Shown here: positions 1 to 8,099 of the stretch, piece after piece
Layout of the letters: the number at the start of each line of letters is the position of its first letter
Position numbering within the stretch: the first letter of the stretch is position 1
From: CAZYWA01 sp964650975 [NCBI: uncultured bacterium]
GTDB taxonomy: Bacteria; JADJOY01
DNA: 12,168 nucleotides
Direction of reading: 5' to 3'
NCBI GenBank assembly: GCA_964650975.1
Contig: CAZYWA010000213.1
Location: forward strand, 1-12,168
The notes under the pieces: model-generated
What the model was told of the DNA's origin: nothing
The model's database searches: none
What the model saw: only the letters and a program-made list of their open reading frames with translations
Program-made: the position numbers and the translations under genes

Positions 1-539
1 GAATCTGCTCGACGCTTGGCGGCCTCGCTACGAACTTTCATGAATAACCCGGGTTGACAGGGTGAAGATGCCGGGCGACGCCAGTGAGGCTGGCCGCGGG
101 TGTCCAGCGTCTGCTTCTGGCGGCGTTTAGCGCGTGCTTCCAAAGACCGTATGGCAAGCGCTGGTTGTCCCAGGGTCGGTTCCGCGACCAGGTCATGGAC
201 TTCGGCGAGATAGCTCTCCGCGACCGCCGTGGCGCGGCCGTCTCCGAACGCAGAATTTCTGGGACTTAGACCGAGACCGCGCGCGCCACGTTCGCGGGAG
301 GACACCTTCACGTGAAGCGCGCTCCCGCGGGCCCTCGTTGGCCTTCCGGACCAGCAGTTTCCATCCCCCGTGGAGCACGCCGGTGGCGAGCCCGTCCGTT
401 TCCGGAACGTCGGACACCAGGTTCGCGCCGATTCTGGCGCGGCTCACCTCCGATGCAACCGAGCGATGGTGCGCCGAGCCGGTGTCGTCGCCCGTTGTCG
501 AGCACGTGTTCTCTCGGTCCAGAACAGCGAGGTCGTCGT
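1..539. other. Gene-poor, degraded segment upstream of ABM-PAS gene
   Basis: I see no intact gene here. On the minus strand, a coding-like stretch with G/C-rich third positions runs from about 440 to 320 in one frame (it includes the residues ANLVSDVPETDGLATG). A second stretch runs from about 255 to 160 in another frame (GDGRATAVAESYLAEV) and stays open to the window edge, but it has no credible start. Arg-rich translation between them looks non-coding. At the left edge, plus-strand frame 1 ends in a stop at 55-57 after residues LRTFMNNPG, which could be the tail of a gene cut by the window or the end of a mobile element. I do not recognise any of these pieces. The best reading is remnants of one or two decayed genes. 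Confidence 0.35.
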
Positions 540-543
540 TCAC
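193..543 (-). CDS. Doubtful 116-residue ORF, coupled to or split from the ABM-PAS gene
   Basis: The GTG start overlaps the TGA stop of the ABM-PAS gene (GTGA), an arrangement typical of translational coupling. The first residues, VNDDLAVLDREN, resemble the segment that often follows a PAS domain in sensor proteins, where an Asn-(Asp/Asn)-(Asp/Glu)-Leu-Ala-Val-Leu stretch precedes a coiled coil. That suggests this ORF is the frame-shifted continuation of the upstream protein. The middle keeps a G/C-rich third position, while the last 40 or so residues are Arg-rich and look like non-coding translation. No domain is recognisable. It may be a small real gene, the broken 3' part of the PAS gene, or chance. 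Confidence 0.25.
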   Translation of the reverse strand: MNDDLAVLDRENTCSTTGDDTGSAHHRSVASEVSRARIGANLVSDVPETDGLATGVLHGGWKLLVRKANEGPRERASREGVLPRTWRARSRSKSQKFCVRRRPRHGGRGELSRRSP

Positions 544-1244
544 CTTGTGGGCCCGATTCCGGTATCGGAAGCGGCGCGATCCTCGGGCGGCTCACCGATC
601 AGGAGGAGCCGATCCGGATGCACGTCCACGAGACAGCGAAGCATGACCGGGCGGCCGCTCGCATCCACGAAGCGGAGCAACACTCGTTCGCCGAGACGGC
701 GCTCGCCCGCCGCGATCCGTTCGGTGAGCGAGCGTGCACTGGCTTCGGTGAGGATGAGGGAGGCCGGTTGACCGTGGAGCTGATCGAACGGCCGACCGAG
801 AAGCTTCGAGAGCGCCGGATTGCAGGCCCGAATCGCTCCGTCCGGATCGAGCAACAGACAGCACGCCGCCGCGCTCTCCGACAAGAACGAGGCCAGCGCC
901 GGCACCGCGTCTGCCACGACTTGCTCCCATTCCGCGGGCCGACTGGGATCCTCGACGCGCTGCAGCTCGAGCACTTGCGTGTGGCTCGGGTCGAGCTTCA
1001 GACCCTTGGGGATCGCGCGATGCGCTTGGTCGTGGGCATCGCCTCCGTGCCAGGCCTCGAACGACGGGTGGTCCGTCCAACGGGTGACGAGATGGAACAC
1101 GCTCGGGTCGCCGGTGTCGGTGAACACCTCCAGCCCGAGGAAGCCGGGAACGCCGTCGACGAGCCGGGGCCGGGCCAGGAACGCGTCGCGGACCGACGTC
1201 TCGATGCCGTTCCGGACGCGGAAACGCGAAACGACGAGGATCAT
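540..1244 (-). CDS. ABM-like monooxygenase domain fused to a PAS domain (probable sensor)
   Basis: This 234-residue protein has two recognisable parts. Residues 1 to about 100 look like an antibiotic-biosynthesis-monooxygenase (ABM) ferredoxin-like fold: an initial beta strand (MILVVSRFRV), the PGFLGLEVF strand, and an FHLVTRWTDHPSFEAWHGG stretch typical of the family. Residues about 115-215 look like a PAS domain (LLLDPDGAIRACNPALSKLLG, then a strand with VDASGRPVMLRC). ABM domains can degrade small aromatic substrates or haem, and PAS domains bind ligands or mediate signalling, so a sensory role is inferred; no catalytic residues can be assigned. The ATG start at 1244 is preceded by a near-perfect Shine-Dalgarno (GAGGTGA). 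The C-terminus lacks any output domain and stops at a GTGA overlap with a possible frame-shifted continuation. It lies near two-component genes but is separated from them by about 500 bases. Confidence 0.72.
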   Translation of the reverse strand: MILVVSRFRVRNGIETSVRDAFLARPRLVDGVPGFLGLEVFTDTGDPSVFHLVTRWTDHPSFEAWHGGDAHDQAHRAIPKGLKLDPSHTQVLELQRVEDPSRPAEWEQVVADAVPALASFLSESAAACCLLLDPDGAIRACNPALSKLLGRPFDQLHGQPASLILTEASARSLTERIAAGERRLGERVLLRFVDASGRPVMLRCLVDVHPDRLLLIGEPPEDRAASDTGIGPTR

Positions 1245-1435
1245 CGGCGATCACCTCACGGGCGATGGAACGTACCACCGGCCCGCGTGCCCGGCCCCCG
1301 GCACCCCCGCTCACCGTCCCGGATGGATCGAGCAGGTCGCAAACCCTGTGATCCGCAGTTCTGGAACACGAGAGCGCTCGCTGGCTTCGGGTAAGCCGTC
1401 CATTCGGTGGGGTCGCAAACGCTCGACGCCGCTCA

Positions 1436-1640
1436 GGTCAGCTCACGGCCCTCGACCAGAGCGGAAAGACCCTCGAAGTCGACACCAACCTGGTGCAGCC
1501 GAGCCGCTTGGCGCTCGTGAGCGTTCGGATCAAGGACGATCCCGCGATCGCGCAGTGGGTCGTCTTCGCAGCCAACTGGACGCAGCCGGTCACAGCCGTT
1601 CTGGGAAGCACCACTAGCAAGTGGCTGGCGAGCCGTGGAA
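1436..1640 (+). pseudogene. Coding-like remnant of unknown family
   Basis: The plus-strand frame starting at 1436 has about 80 percent G/C at third positions and protein-like composition over roughly 65 codons, for example TLEVDTNLVQPSRLALV and AQWVVFAANW, suggesting alternating beta strands. No ATG is in frame; the earliest GTG in frame is at 1493, inside the coding-like stretch. After about 1640 the translation becomes Arg/Gly-rich and non-coding in character. The most likely reading is an internal or C-terminal fragment of a decayed gene. I do not recognise the family. An open frame on the opposite strand here has weaker codon bias. Confidence 0.25.
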
Positions 1641-1744
1641 ACCTCGCCACTGAGAGCCGACGATCCCTCGGGCGAGGCGCCCGAGGCCTCGCAACCGCCC
1701 CAGGTGGTTTGCTCGCACCGAGCCGCCTGCGGATCCGGAGAATC

Positions 1745-1751
1745 GAGGTGA
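1745..1751 (+). promoter_or_regulatory. Strong Shine-Dalgarno for the response regulator
   Basis: GAGGTGA matches the 16S anti-Shine-Dalgarno well and ends three bases before the ATG at 1755. It fixes the start codon of the CheY-like gene. Confidence 0.7.
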
Positions 1752-1754
1752 CGG

Positions 1755-2150
1755 ATGACCACCGGAAGAGCGCTGGAGCACGTGCTGTACGTCGACGACG
1801 AAGCGGACCTCCGCGAGATCGCCCGGCTGTCCCTCGAAGTGATGGGGGGCCTCACCGTGGATGTCGCGGCGTCGGGCGCGGAGGCACTCGAGCTGATACG
1901 CCGCAGGCGGCCGGATCTCGTGATCCTCGACGTGATGATGCCCGACATGGATGGCCCGGCGACGCTGGCCGCGCTGTGCGAAGCATTCGGCGAGCACCGG
2001 GTGCCGATGGTCTTCCTCACGGCCCGTTCGGAGGCCGCCGAGGTCGCCCGGTTGCGCGCGCTCGGCGCGGTCGACGTCATCGCCAAACCCTTCGATCCGA
2101 TGGCGCTCCCGGATCGGCTACGCGCCGTCTGGAGCCGCTACGATGGGTAA
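1755..2150 (+). CDS. CheY-like single-domain response regulator
   Basis: This 131-residue stand-alone receiver domain has no attached output domain. All key residues are visible: the acidic pair D14/D15 in YVDDEAD, the phospho-acceptor D59 in LVILDVMMPDMDG, the switch T89 in VFLTA, and the conserved K111 in IAKPF. It should accept a phosphoryl group from a histidine kinase and act by protein-protein contact. The closest candidate partner is the kinase on the opposite strand, whose 3' end overlaps the last 11 codons of this gene. The start is set by a strong GAGGTGA ribosome site. The 3' end is TAA. Codon use is like the neighbours. The receiver assignment is very secure; the identity of its kinase and its target are inferred from proximity only. 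Confidence 0.93.
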   Translation: MTTGRALEHVLYVDDEADLREIARLSLEVMGGLTVDVAASGAEALELIRRRRPDLVILDVMMPDMDGPATLAALCEAFGEHRVPMVFLTARSEAAEVARLRALGAVDVIAKPFDPMALPDRLRAVWSRYDG

Positions 2151-3347
2151 CGCAACGGTGGGAAGGACCACGCGGAAGAGCGCTCCTTCCCCGAAGCGGG
2201 TCTCTACGTCGATCGTGCCCCCGTGCCCCTCGACGATGCGCTTGCAGATCACGAGACCCAGGCCGGTGCTCTTCTCGCCGGCCGTGCCCTTGGTGCTGGT
2301 CTTGCCGAACGGGCGGAAGAGCTTCCCGATCTCGCTCTCCTGGATCCCCTGTCCGTGATCGCGTACGGTCAGCAACACTTGGTCTCCGCTGCCGTCGAGC
2401 CGCACCTCCACCGAGCTCCCTTGCGGCGAGAATTTCACGGCGTTGCTGATCAGGTTGTTGAGCACCTGCTCGAGCTTCGCGACGTCGATCTCGACCGGCG
2501 GGAGCGCCGGGTCCGTGACGAGGTCGATTCGAATCTGCTTGCGTTCGGCCAGCACTTGGTTGAGAGCGACGCTCCGCGCGACCAGCGCGGCCAAGTCGGT
2601 GGGCACTCTGTCCAGCTCGAGCTTCCCGGCCTCGATCTTCGACAGGTCGAGCAGGTCTTCGATCAGCCGGAACATGAACTCGCTGTTGCGGTGCACGGTG
2701 GCGAGCAGCTCGGCCTGGCGCTCGGTGGGTGCGCCCCGGGGATCGTTGAGCAGGAACTGGCTCATCGCCTGGATGACGCTCAGCGGGTTTCGCAGATCGT
2801 GCGCCGCCATGCCGATGAACTGGTTCTGCTGCTCGACGAGCCGCTCGAGCTGGGCGTTCTTCCGCGCCAGCTCGCGCTGCAGCGCTCCCAGCTCGTTGTT
2901 GAGGCGCGCGATGTCGGCGAAGGTCGTCGCATCGTGCTCGTTGCGCCGCGCGCCGTCGCTCATCTGTTTCTTCACGGCCGCGCGCAACGCGTTCGCCTGC
3001 TCGTTGTTGACGCCGATCAGCCCCTCGTAGAGCTGCGGGATCTCGAGGCGCGAGCGCGCGCCGACCACCCATGCGTCTTTCCCGAGTACCAGGCCGGCGA
3101 AGTGCAGCGTATCGGGACGCCCGTCGAGCGTGAGGGTGAGCTCCCAATCGAGCGCGGTGCCGTTGGCGCGCAGCTCGGCCAGGAAGCTCAGCGTTTTGCC
3201 GCGGCTGCTCGGGTCGACGATCTCGATGAGCGCGACGTCTGGGGCGAGCCTCGGGCCGAGATTCAGGTCGTCGCGCAACACCTGCCGCACGATCCCGGTC
3301 ACGTCGCACAGGATCGCGAGACCTCGTCCGGTGGCCTCAACCGGCAC
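2118..3347 (-). CDS. Soluble PAS-like/HisKA/HATPase sensor histidine kinase
   Basis: This 409-residue kinase has no transmembrane segment, so it is probably cytosolic. Residues about 8-105 look like a divergent PAS-type sensor domain. About 113-175 is a helical, Gln/Glu/Leu-rich coiled coil. The HisKA H-box follows, with phospho-acceptor H183 in AAHDLRNPLSVIQ. The ATPase domain shows the N box (NLISNAVKF, 298-306), G1 box (DHGQG, 330-334), F box (LFRPFGK) and G2 box (GEKSTGLGL, 357-365), so catalysis should be intact. The GTG start at 3347 lies 24 bases after the stop of the B12-binding gene on the same strand, implying co-transcription and probable signal input from it. The stop is TAG. Its 3' end overlaps the convergent CheY-like gene by 33 bases. 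The kinase call is firm; the signal it senses is inferred. Confidence 0.92.
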   Translation of the reverse strand: MPVEATGRGLAILCDVTGIVRQVLRDDLNLGPRLAPDVALIEIVDPSSRGKTLSFLAELRANGTALDWELTLTLDGRPDTLHFAGLVLGKDAWVVGARSRLEIPQLYEGLIGVNNEQANALRAAVKKQMSDGARRNEHDATTFADIARLNNELGALQRELARKNAQLERLVEQQNQFIGMAAHDLRNPLSVIQAMSQFLLNDPRGAPTERQAELLATVHRNSEFMFRLIEDLLDLSKIEAGKLELDRVPTDLAALVARSVALNQVLAERKQIRIDLVTDPALPPVEIDVAKLEQVLNNLISNAVKFSPQGSSVEVRLDGSGDQVLLTVRDHGQGIQESEIGKLFRPFGKTSTKGTAGEKSTGLGLVICKRIVEGHGGTIDVETRFGEGALFRVVLPTVALPIVAAPDGA

Positions 3348-3371
3348 GGCCGCCGCTCTCGCGTCGGCCGT

Positions 3372-4429
3372 TCAAACCAGCGTCTCCGCCAGGATGACCG
3401 CGGATCCGGCATCGGGTGCCCAGCCGTCGGCTCCCACCTGGCGCCACAGCTCGGGCGCCGCGTTGAAGGGATTTCCACCCACCAGCACGCGAACTCGCTC
3501 GAGCCCGGGCGTCGCGCGGACCGCCCGCACGACCTGTTCCAGGGCCGCCACGTGGTAGGTGATGGTCGCGGAGAGAGCGAGGATTTCCGCCTGTTGATCC
3601 GCGACGCTTCGTAACAGATCCGCCGCCGGGGTATTGGCACCCAGATAACAAGAATCCCAACCAGCCAGCTCGAAGAAGTCCGCGACCATGCGTATGCCCA
3701 GCTCGTGAAGCTCGCCGACCGAGCCCGAGGCCACCATGCGGTGGCCGTTGCGCTCGGTCGAGAAGATGTGCGGGTAGAGCTGGGACATGATGAGCTGGGT
3801 GGCCGCCGTGCAGAAGTGTTCCTGCGCGACGCTGATCTGATTCGTCTGCCACAGCCTTCCCACTTCGCGCTGGGTCGGCTGGAAGACCTTCAGGTAGACG
3901 TCACGCACGTGCATCCCGGCGCCCACTGCGTCGAGGATGAGGACGCTGGCTCGATGCCGGTCGCTCCCCAGCAGCAGGTCGAGATAGCGGCGCGCCAGCG
4001 GCTCGGCCTCCAAGGCTTCGCACAGGAAGCTCTCGCGCGTGGTCGGTAGCGACGGAAAGCATTCAACCGCTTCTTGGACGACACTCGCCGCGAGCTTCCC
4101 GGCTCGCCGGGAAGCTCGCGAGGAAGCAGGTCGGCCAACGTCTCGAGCTGCGTCAGGAGGTCGCCGGCCGGAATCCCGAGACCAGCGAGCAGCACCTTCG
4201 CCCACGCGATGTAATCCACGAAGAGCTTGGGCTCTCTCGCGGAGACCGCTTGCGCGAGATACGCGAGATGGATCTCTGCGTCTTCCTGGCACTTGCGCCG
4301 TCCTGCGGCTCCGTAACGCTCGGCCAGGTCGGGACGGCGGAGGTATTGCCGTTCGACCAGAAGCGCTGCGAGCTCGGCTCGGCGCACGTTGACCAGCGCG
4401 CTGGCGGTTTCTCCGGTTCGTTCGGTCAT
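3372..4429 (-). CDS. Cobalamin-binding sensor with CarH-type W-x9-EH motif, frameshifted
   Basis: Two overlapping minus-strand frames join into one protein of about 352 residues if one base is restored near 4107-4113. The first frame (from ATG 4429, or GTG 4441) encodes a helical N-terminal domain, about 120 residues, ending LADLLPRELPG. The second encodes AASVVQEAVECF onward: a four-helix cobalamin cap domain, then a Rossmann-like B12-binding domain. Reconstructed numbering gives W194-x9-E204-H205, the W-x9-EH signature of CarH/LitR adenosylcobalamin photoreceptors. The E-x-H-x-x-G motif holds H242 as candidate lower cobalt ligand, and there are also a LALSAT stretch and a VLVGGNPF stretch. 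There is no MerR-type DNA-binding domain, so output probably goes by protein contact, plausibly to the kinase 24 bases downstream. Methyltransferase-type B12 carriers are the main alternative. The domain call is firm; light sensing is inference. The frame break may be a sequence error or a real mutation. Confidence 0.85.
4089..4120. repeat. Perfect 14-bp inverted repeat with 4-base loop at the frame break
   Basis: The arms are 4089-4102 (cgcgagcttcccgg) and 4107-4120, exact reverse complements, with loop 4103-4106. It lies inside the B12-binding gene exactly where the coding frame changes. Such a hairpin can cause polymerase slippage or sequencing compression, or could structure the mRNA. Confidence 0.85.
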
Positions 4430-4441
4430 GGGTCTCGCCAC

Positions 4442-4544
4442 CCATTCCCGAGCACGAACGCTCGAACCTCAGGCGGATCCGATAGCCACCCTACGCCCCC
4501 AGCCGCCCGCACGGCCGCATAGCGTCGAAGGCACCAGCGTCGCG
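4442..4544 (-). other. Gap between the FIST gene and the B12-sensor gene
   Basis: About 100 bases separate the FIST stop from the B12-sensor start on the same strand. I see only a weak 5-bp inverted repeat (cgagc...gctcg, near 4450-4466) and no clear terminator with a T-run. Both read-through from leuCD-FIST and a separate promoter are possible. Confidence 0.3.
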
Positions 4545-5725
<1,181 letters not shown>

Positions 5726-5729
<4 letters not shown>

Positions 5730-6361
5730 CGAGCGGCGCCTTCGAAGCCGCTCACGTAGGGCAGCCGCGACGCGGTGCTGCGGATTGCGTCGCCGGCCGA
5801 GAGCAGCGCCTGGGTCGCGTCCCAGGTGCCTTCCTGGAGCTGCTTCCGCGCGCCGTCGGGCATGCGCGCCGGGAAGCGCTGGTCGCGGCAGATCACCACC
5901 CTCTCCTTCAGGTCGACGATCACCTCGGCGCGCGGCTCGTCGCGCACCAGTTGCTTGAGCGTGGCCATGTCGTCGCGCGACACAGCCACCGCGGGAATTC
6001 CGAGCGTCACGCAGTTACCGAAGAAGATCTCGGCATAGGATTCGGCGACCAGCGCTTGAATGCCCCAGCGGGTGATCGCTTGCGGGGCGTGCTCGCGCGA
6101 GCTGCCGCAGCCGAAGTTCCGGTCGACGAGCAGCACGCGCGCGCCCTGGAAGCGCGGATCGTCGAACGGATGGCCGAGCGACTTTCCGTCGGGGCCGGTG
6201 CGCACGTCCTCGAACACGTGGTTTTCGAGGCCCTCGAACGTGATCCCCTTCATGAAGCGCGCGGGGATGATGCGATCGGTGTCGATGTCGTCGCCGTCGA
6301 CGGGCACCGCGCGGCCGGCGCGCCGCGAGACCTTCAGCTCTTCGGGCTTGGCGGCGCTCAT
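5726..6361 (-). CDS. leuD: 3-isopropylmalate dehydratase small subunit
   Basis: The small subunit of isopropylmalate isomerase forms a heterodimer with LeuC and interconverts 2- and 3-isopropylmalate in cytosolic leucine synthesis. At 211 residues it is close to the usual length of about 200. The swivelling aconitase-C fold is marked by DTDRIIPARF (27-36) and by the substrate-loop motif NFGCGSSREHAPQAI (82-96), both intact. The start ATG at 6361 overlaps the leuC stop by one base (TGATG), and the stop overlaps the FIST start by four (ATGA), making a tight leuC-leuD-FIST operon. A homoaconitase-type small subunit is the only real alternative; the length and motifs favour LeuD. Confidence 0.94.
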
Positions 6362-7761
6362 CACAGCATCTCCCGCACGTCGGTCACGCGGCCCGCGATG
6401 GCTGCCGCGGCGACCATCGCCGGGCTCATGAGCAGCGTGCGACCGGTGGCGCTGCCCTGGCGGCCCTTGAAGTTTCGGTTGGACGACGAGGCGCACACCT
6501 CGCGTCCCTTGAGCTTGTCGGGATTCATCGCCAGGCACATCGAGCAGCCGGGCTCGCGCCAGTCGAAGCCGGCGGCGCGGAAGATCTCGTGCAGGCCCTC
6601 GGCCTCGGCTTCGTTCTTGATCGATCGCGAGCCAGGGACCACGAGCGCGCGCACCCCCGGTGAAACGTGGCGGCCCTGCGCCACCTTCGCGGCCTCGCGC
6701 AGGTCCGAGATGCGGCTGTTGGTGCACGAGCCGATGAACGCGACGTCGATGGGGGTGCCGGCGATCGGGTCGCCCGGGGTCAAGCTCATGAACTCGAACG
6801 CCTCGCGCGCGGTGGAGCGCTCGGTGTCGGGCATTTCTTCGGGTCGCGGCAGGTTCTCGTCGACACCGATCGCCTGACCGGGGTTGATGCCCCACGTCAC
6901 GGTCGGCGCGATCTCCTCGCCAGCGAGCGCCACGTCGTCGTCGTAGCGCGCGTCGCCGTCGCTGGAGATCGACTTCCACCACGCGACCGCCTTGTCCCAG
7001 TTGGCACCTTGCGGCGCGAACCGCCGGCCGCGCAGGTACTCGAAGGTCTTGGCGTCGGGATTCACGTAACCGACGCGAGCGCCGCCCTCGATGGCCATGT
7101 TGCACACGGTCATCCGCTCTTCCATCGAGAACGATTCGAGGATCGGCCCCGCGAACTCGTACGCGTGGCCGGCGCCGCCGTTCACTCCCAGCCGGCGGAT
7201 GATGTGCAGGATCACGTCCTTCGCGTAGACGCCGCCGCCGAGCCTCCCGGTGACCCGCACCCGGCGCACCTTGGGGCGCGCCATCGCGAGCGTCTGGCTC
7301 GCGAGCACGTCGCGCACCTGGCTGGTGCCGATGCCGAACGCGATCGCGCCGAAAGCACCGTGCGTCGAGGTGTGGCTGTCGCCGCACGCGATGGTCATGC
7401 CGGGCTGGGTGAGGCCCAGCTCGGGACCGATCACGTGCACGATGCCCTGGCTCGCCGAGCCGAGCCCGTAGAACTCGATGCCGAACTCGCGCGCGTTCTT
7501 CTCGATCGCGGTGAGCATGCGCTCGGCGAGATCGTCGGCGAGCGGCCGCGACAGTGCGTCGGTCGGCACGATGTGATCGACGGTCGCGAAGGTGCGCTGC
7601 GGGTAGAGGACGGTGAGCCCCGCCTCGCGCATCATCTGAAACGCTTGTGGGCTGGTCACCTCGTGCACCAGGTGGAGCCCGATGAAAAGTTGCGTCTGTC
7701 CGCTCTCGAGCTCGCGCACCGAGTGCAGGTCCCAGACCTTGTCGAAAAGACTTCGCCCCAT
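6361..7761 (-). CDS. leuC: 3-isopropylmalate dehydratase large subunit
   Basis: The large, catalytic subunit carries the [4Fe-4S] cluster for isomerisation of 2-isopropylmalate to 3-isopropylmalate. It has 466 residues, the classic LeuC length. The cluster ligands are present: C346 in GSCTNSR, and C406 and C409 in GCSMC. Other aconitase-family signatures include [12 protein letters not shown] (127-138), and the N-terminus [11 protein letters not shown] is typical of LeuC. I chose ATG 7761 because conservation begins there, although the frame stays open upstream with Arg-rich, non-coding-like sequence. It is the first gene of the leuC-leuD-FIST unit and has a promoter candidate about 65-90 bases upstream. 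No leucine-rich leader peptide or other attenuator was recognised. Confidence 0.96.
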   Translation of the reverse strand: MGRSLFDKVWDLHSVRELESGQTQLFIGLHLVHEVTSPQAFQMMREAGLTVLYPQRTFATVDHIVPTDALSRPLADDLAERMLTAIEKNAREFGIEFYGLGSASQGIVHVIGPELGLTQPGMTIACGDSHTSTHGAFGAIAFGIGTSQVRDVLASQTLAMARPKVRRVRVTGRLGGGVYAKDVILHIIRRLGVNGGAGHAYEFAGPILESFSMEERMTVCNMAIEGGARVGYVNPDAKTFEYLRGRRFAPQGANWDKAVAWWKSISSDGDARYDDDVALAGEEIAPTVTWGINPGQAIGVDENLPRPEEMPDTERSTAREAFEFMSLTPGDPIAGTPIDVAFIGSCTNSRISDLREAAKVAQGRHVSPGVRALVVPGSRSIKNEAEAEGLHEIFRAAGFDWREPGCSMCLAMNPDKLKGREVCASSSNRNFKGRQGSATGRTLLMSPAMVAAAAIAGRVTDVREML

Positions 7762-7824
7762 GGCTCTCGTCCGGATGGTGGTGATGGGTGGAGCGCGGCG
7801 CGCGGCGCGACGCGATCCGTTCGT

Positions 7825-7853
7825 AAGGTACGGCGCGTGGGAACCGCCGGCAA
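7825..7853 (-). promoter_or_regulatory. Sigma70-like promoter candidate for leuCD
   Basis: On the minus strand, TTGCCG (7853-7848) is followed after exactly 17 bases by TACCTT (7830-7825). This matches four of six -35 and three of six -10 consensus bases. Transcription would begin near 7818, giving a leader of about 57 bases before the leuC ATG. It is a pattern match only. Confidence 0.4.
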
Positions 7854-8053
7854 ATCTGGATGGCGTCTCAGCGCGCGCGGCGGATCGCATCCCGCGGTTA
7901 GCACGCGCGACCCACGACGTGACCGTGGAGCGCCACCGCCGTGTCCGTGCGATCCAGGATTGTCTCGCGGAATCGCCGGTTTTCGGTCTGCCCGCGCACG
8001 GCGTGGAGGCTCGCGGTGAAGCGGTCTGGCCCTTGCATTTCATGACGATCAGC

Positions 8054-8087
8054 GCGCGGGGGCGAGCACCGGAGGGCGCTCCCGCGC
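8054..8087 (+). promoter_or_regulatory. Stable hairpin directly upstream of hydrolase ribosome site
   Basis: GCGCGGG at 8054-8060 pairs with CCCGCGC at 8081-8087. The stem extends inward four more pairs, one of them G-U, leaving a 12-base loop. The Shine-Dalgarno AGGGAGA follows immediately at 8088-8094, so the structure could tune ribosome access or act as an attenuator. No T-run follows it. Confidence 0.5.
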
Positions 8088-8099
8088 AGGGAGAACGTC

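Larger units (their letters stand above)
1245..1754. other. Intergenic region between divergent ABM-PAS and response-regulator genes
   Basis: These 510 bases separate a leftward gene starting at 1244 from a rightward gene starting at 1755, so promoters for both should lie here, but I could not pick convincing -35/-10 pairs. About 1436-1640 holds a coding-like remnant, listed separately. The decamer ggtcgcaaac occurs twice (near 1337 and 1411). I see no tRNA or mobile element. Confidence 0.4.
7762..8099. other. Divergent intergenic region between leuC and secreted hydrolase
   Basis: These 338 bases must hold promoters for both divergent genes. A sigma70-like site facing leuC (7825-7853) and a strong hairpin just before the hydrolase ribosome site (8054-8087) are listed separately. 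I could not identify a convincing rightward promoter, a leucine leader peptide or a riboswitch. Confidence 0.45.

Noticed and set aside
1433-2086. Minus-strand open frame over the response regulator and its upstream region
   Set aside because: It is antisense to the receiver domain and has weaker third-base bias than the plus-strand frames.
2223-3614. Plus-strand open frame opposite the histidine kinase
   Set aside because: It is antisense to all kinase boxes and has no motif of its own.
4095-4125. Programmed -1 frameshift site in the B12 gene
   Set aside because: No X-XXY-YYZ slippery heptamer exists in the required phase; a lost base is simpler.
6667-8019. Long plus-strand open frame of about 450 codons opposite leuC
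   Set aside because: It mirrors the codons of the clearly conserved LeuC protein; its translation has no recognisable motif and is an antisense artefact of high GC.
7762-8043. N-terminal extension of leuC to an upstream start
   Set aside because: The extension is Arg/Ser/Thr-rich and unlike LeuC; homology begins at [10 protein letters not shown] and the promoter candidate lies inside the extension.
7762-8099. Leucine leader peptide or T-box upstream of leuC
   Set aside because: No run of Leu codons, no terminator/antiterminator pair and no T-box core could be recognised.
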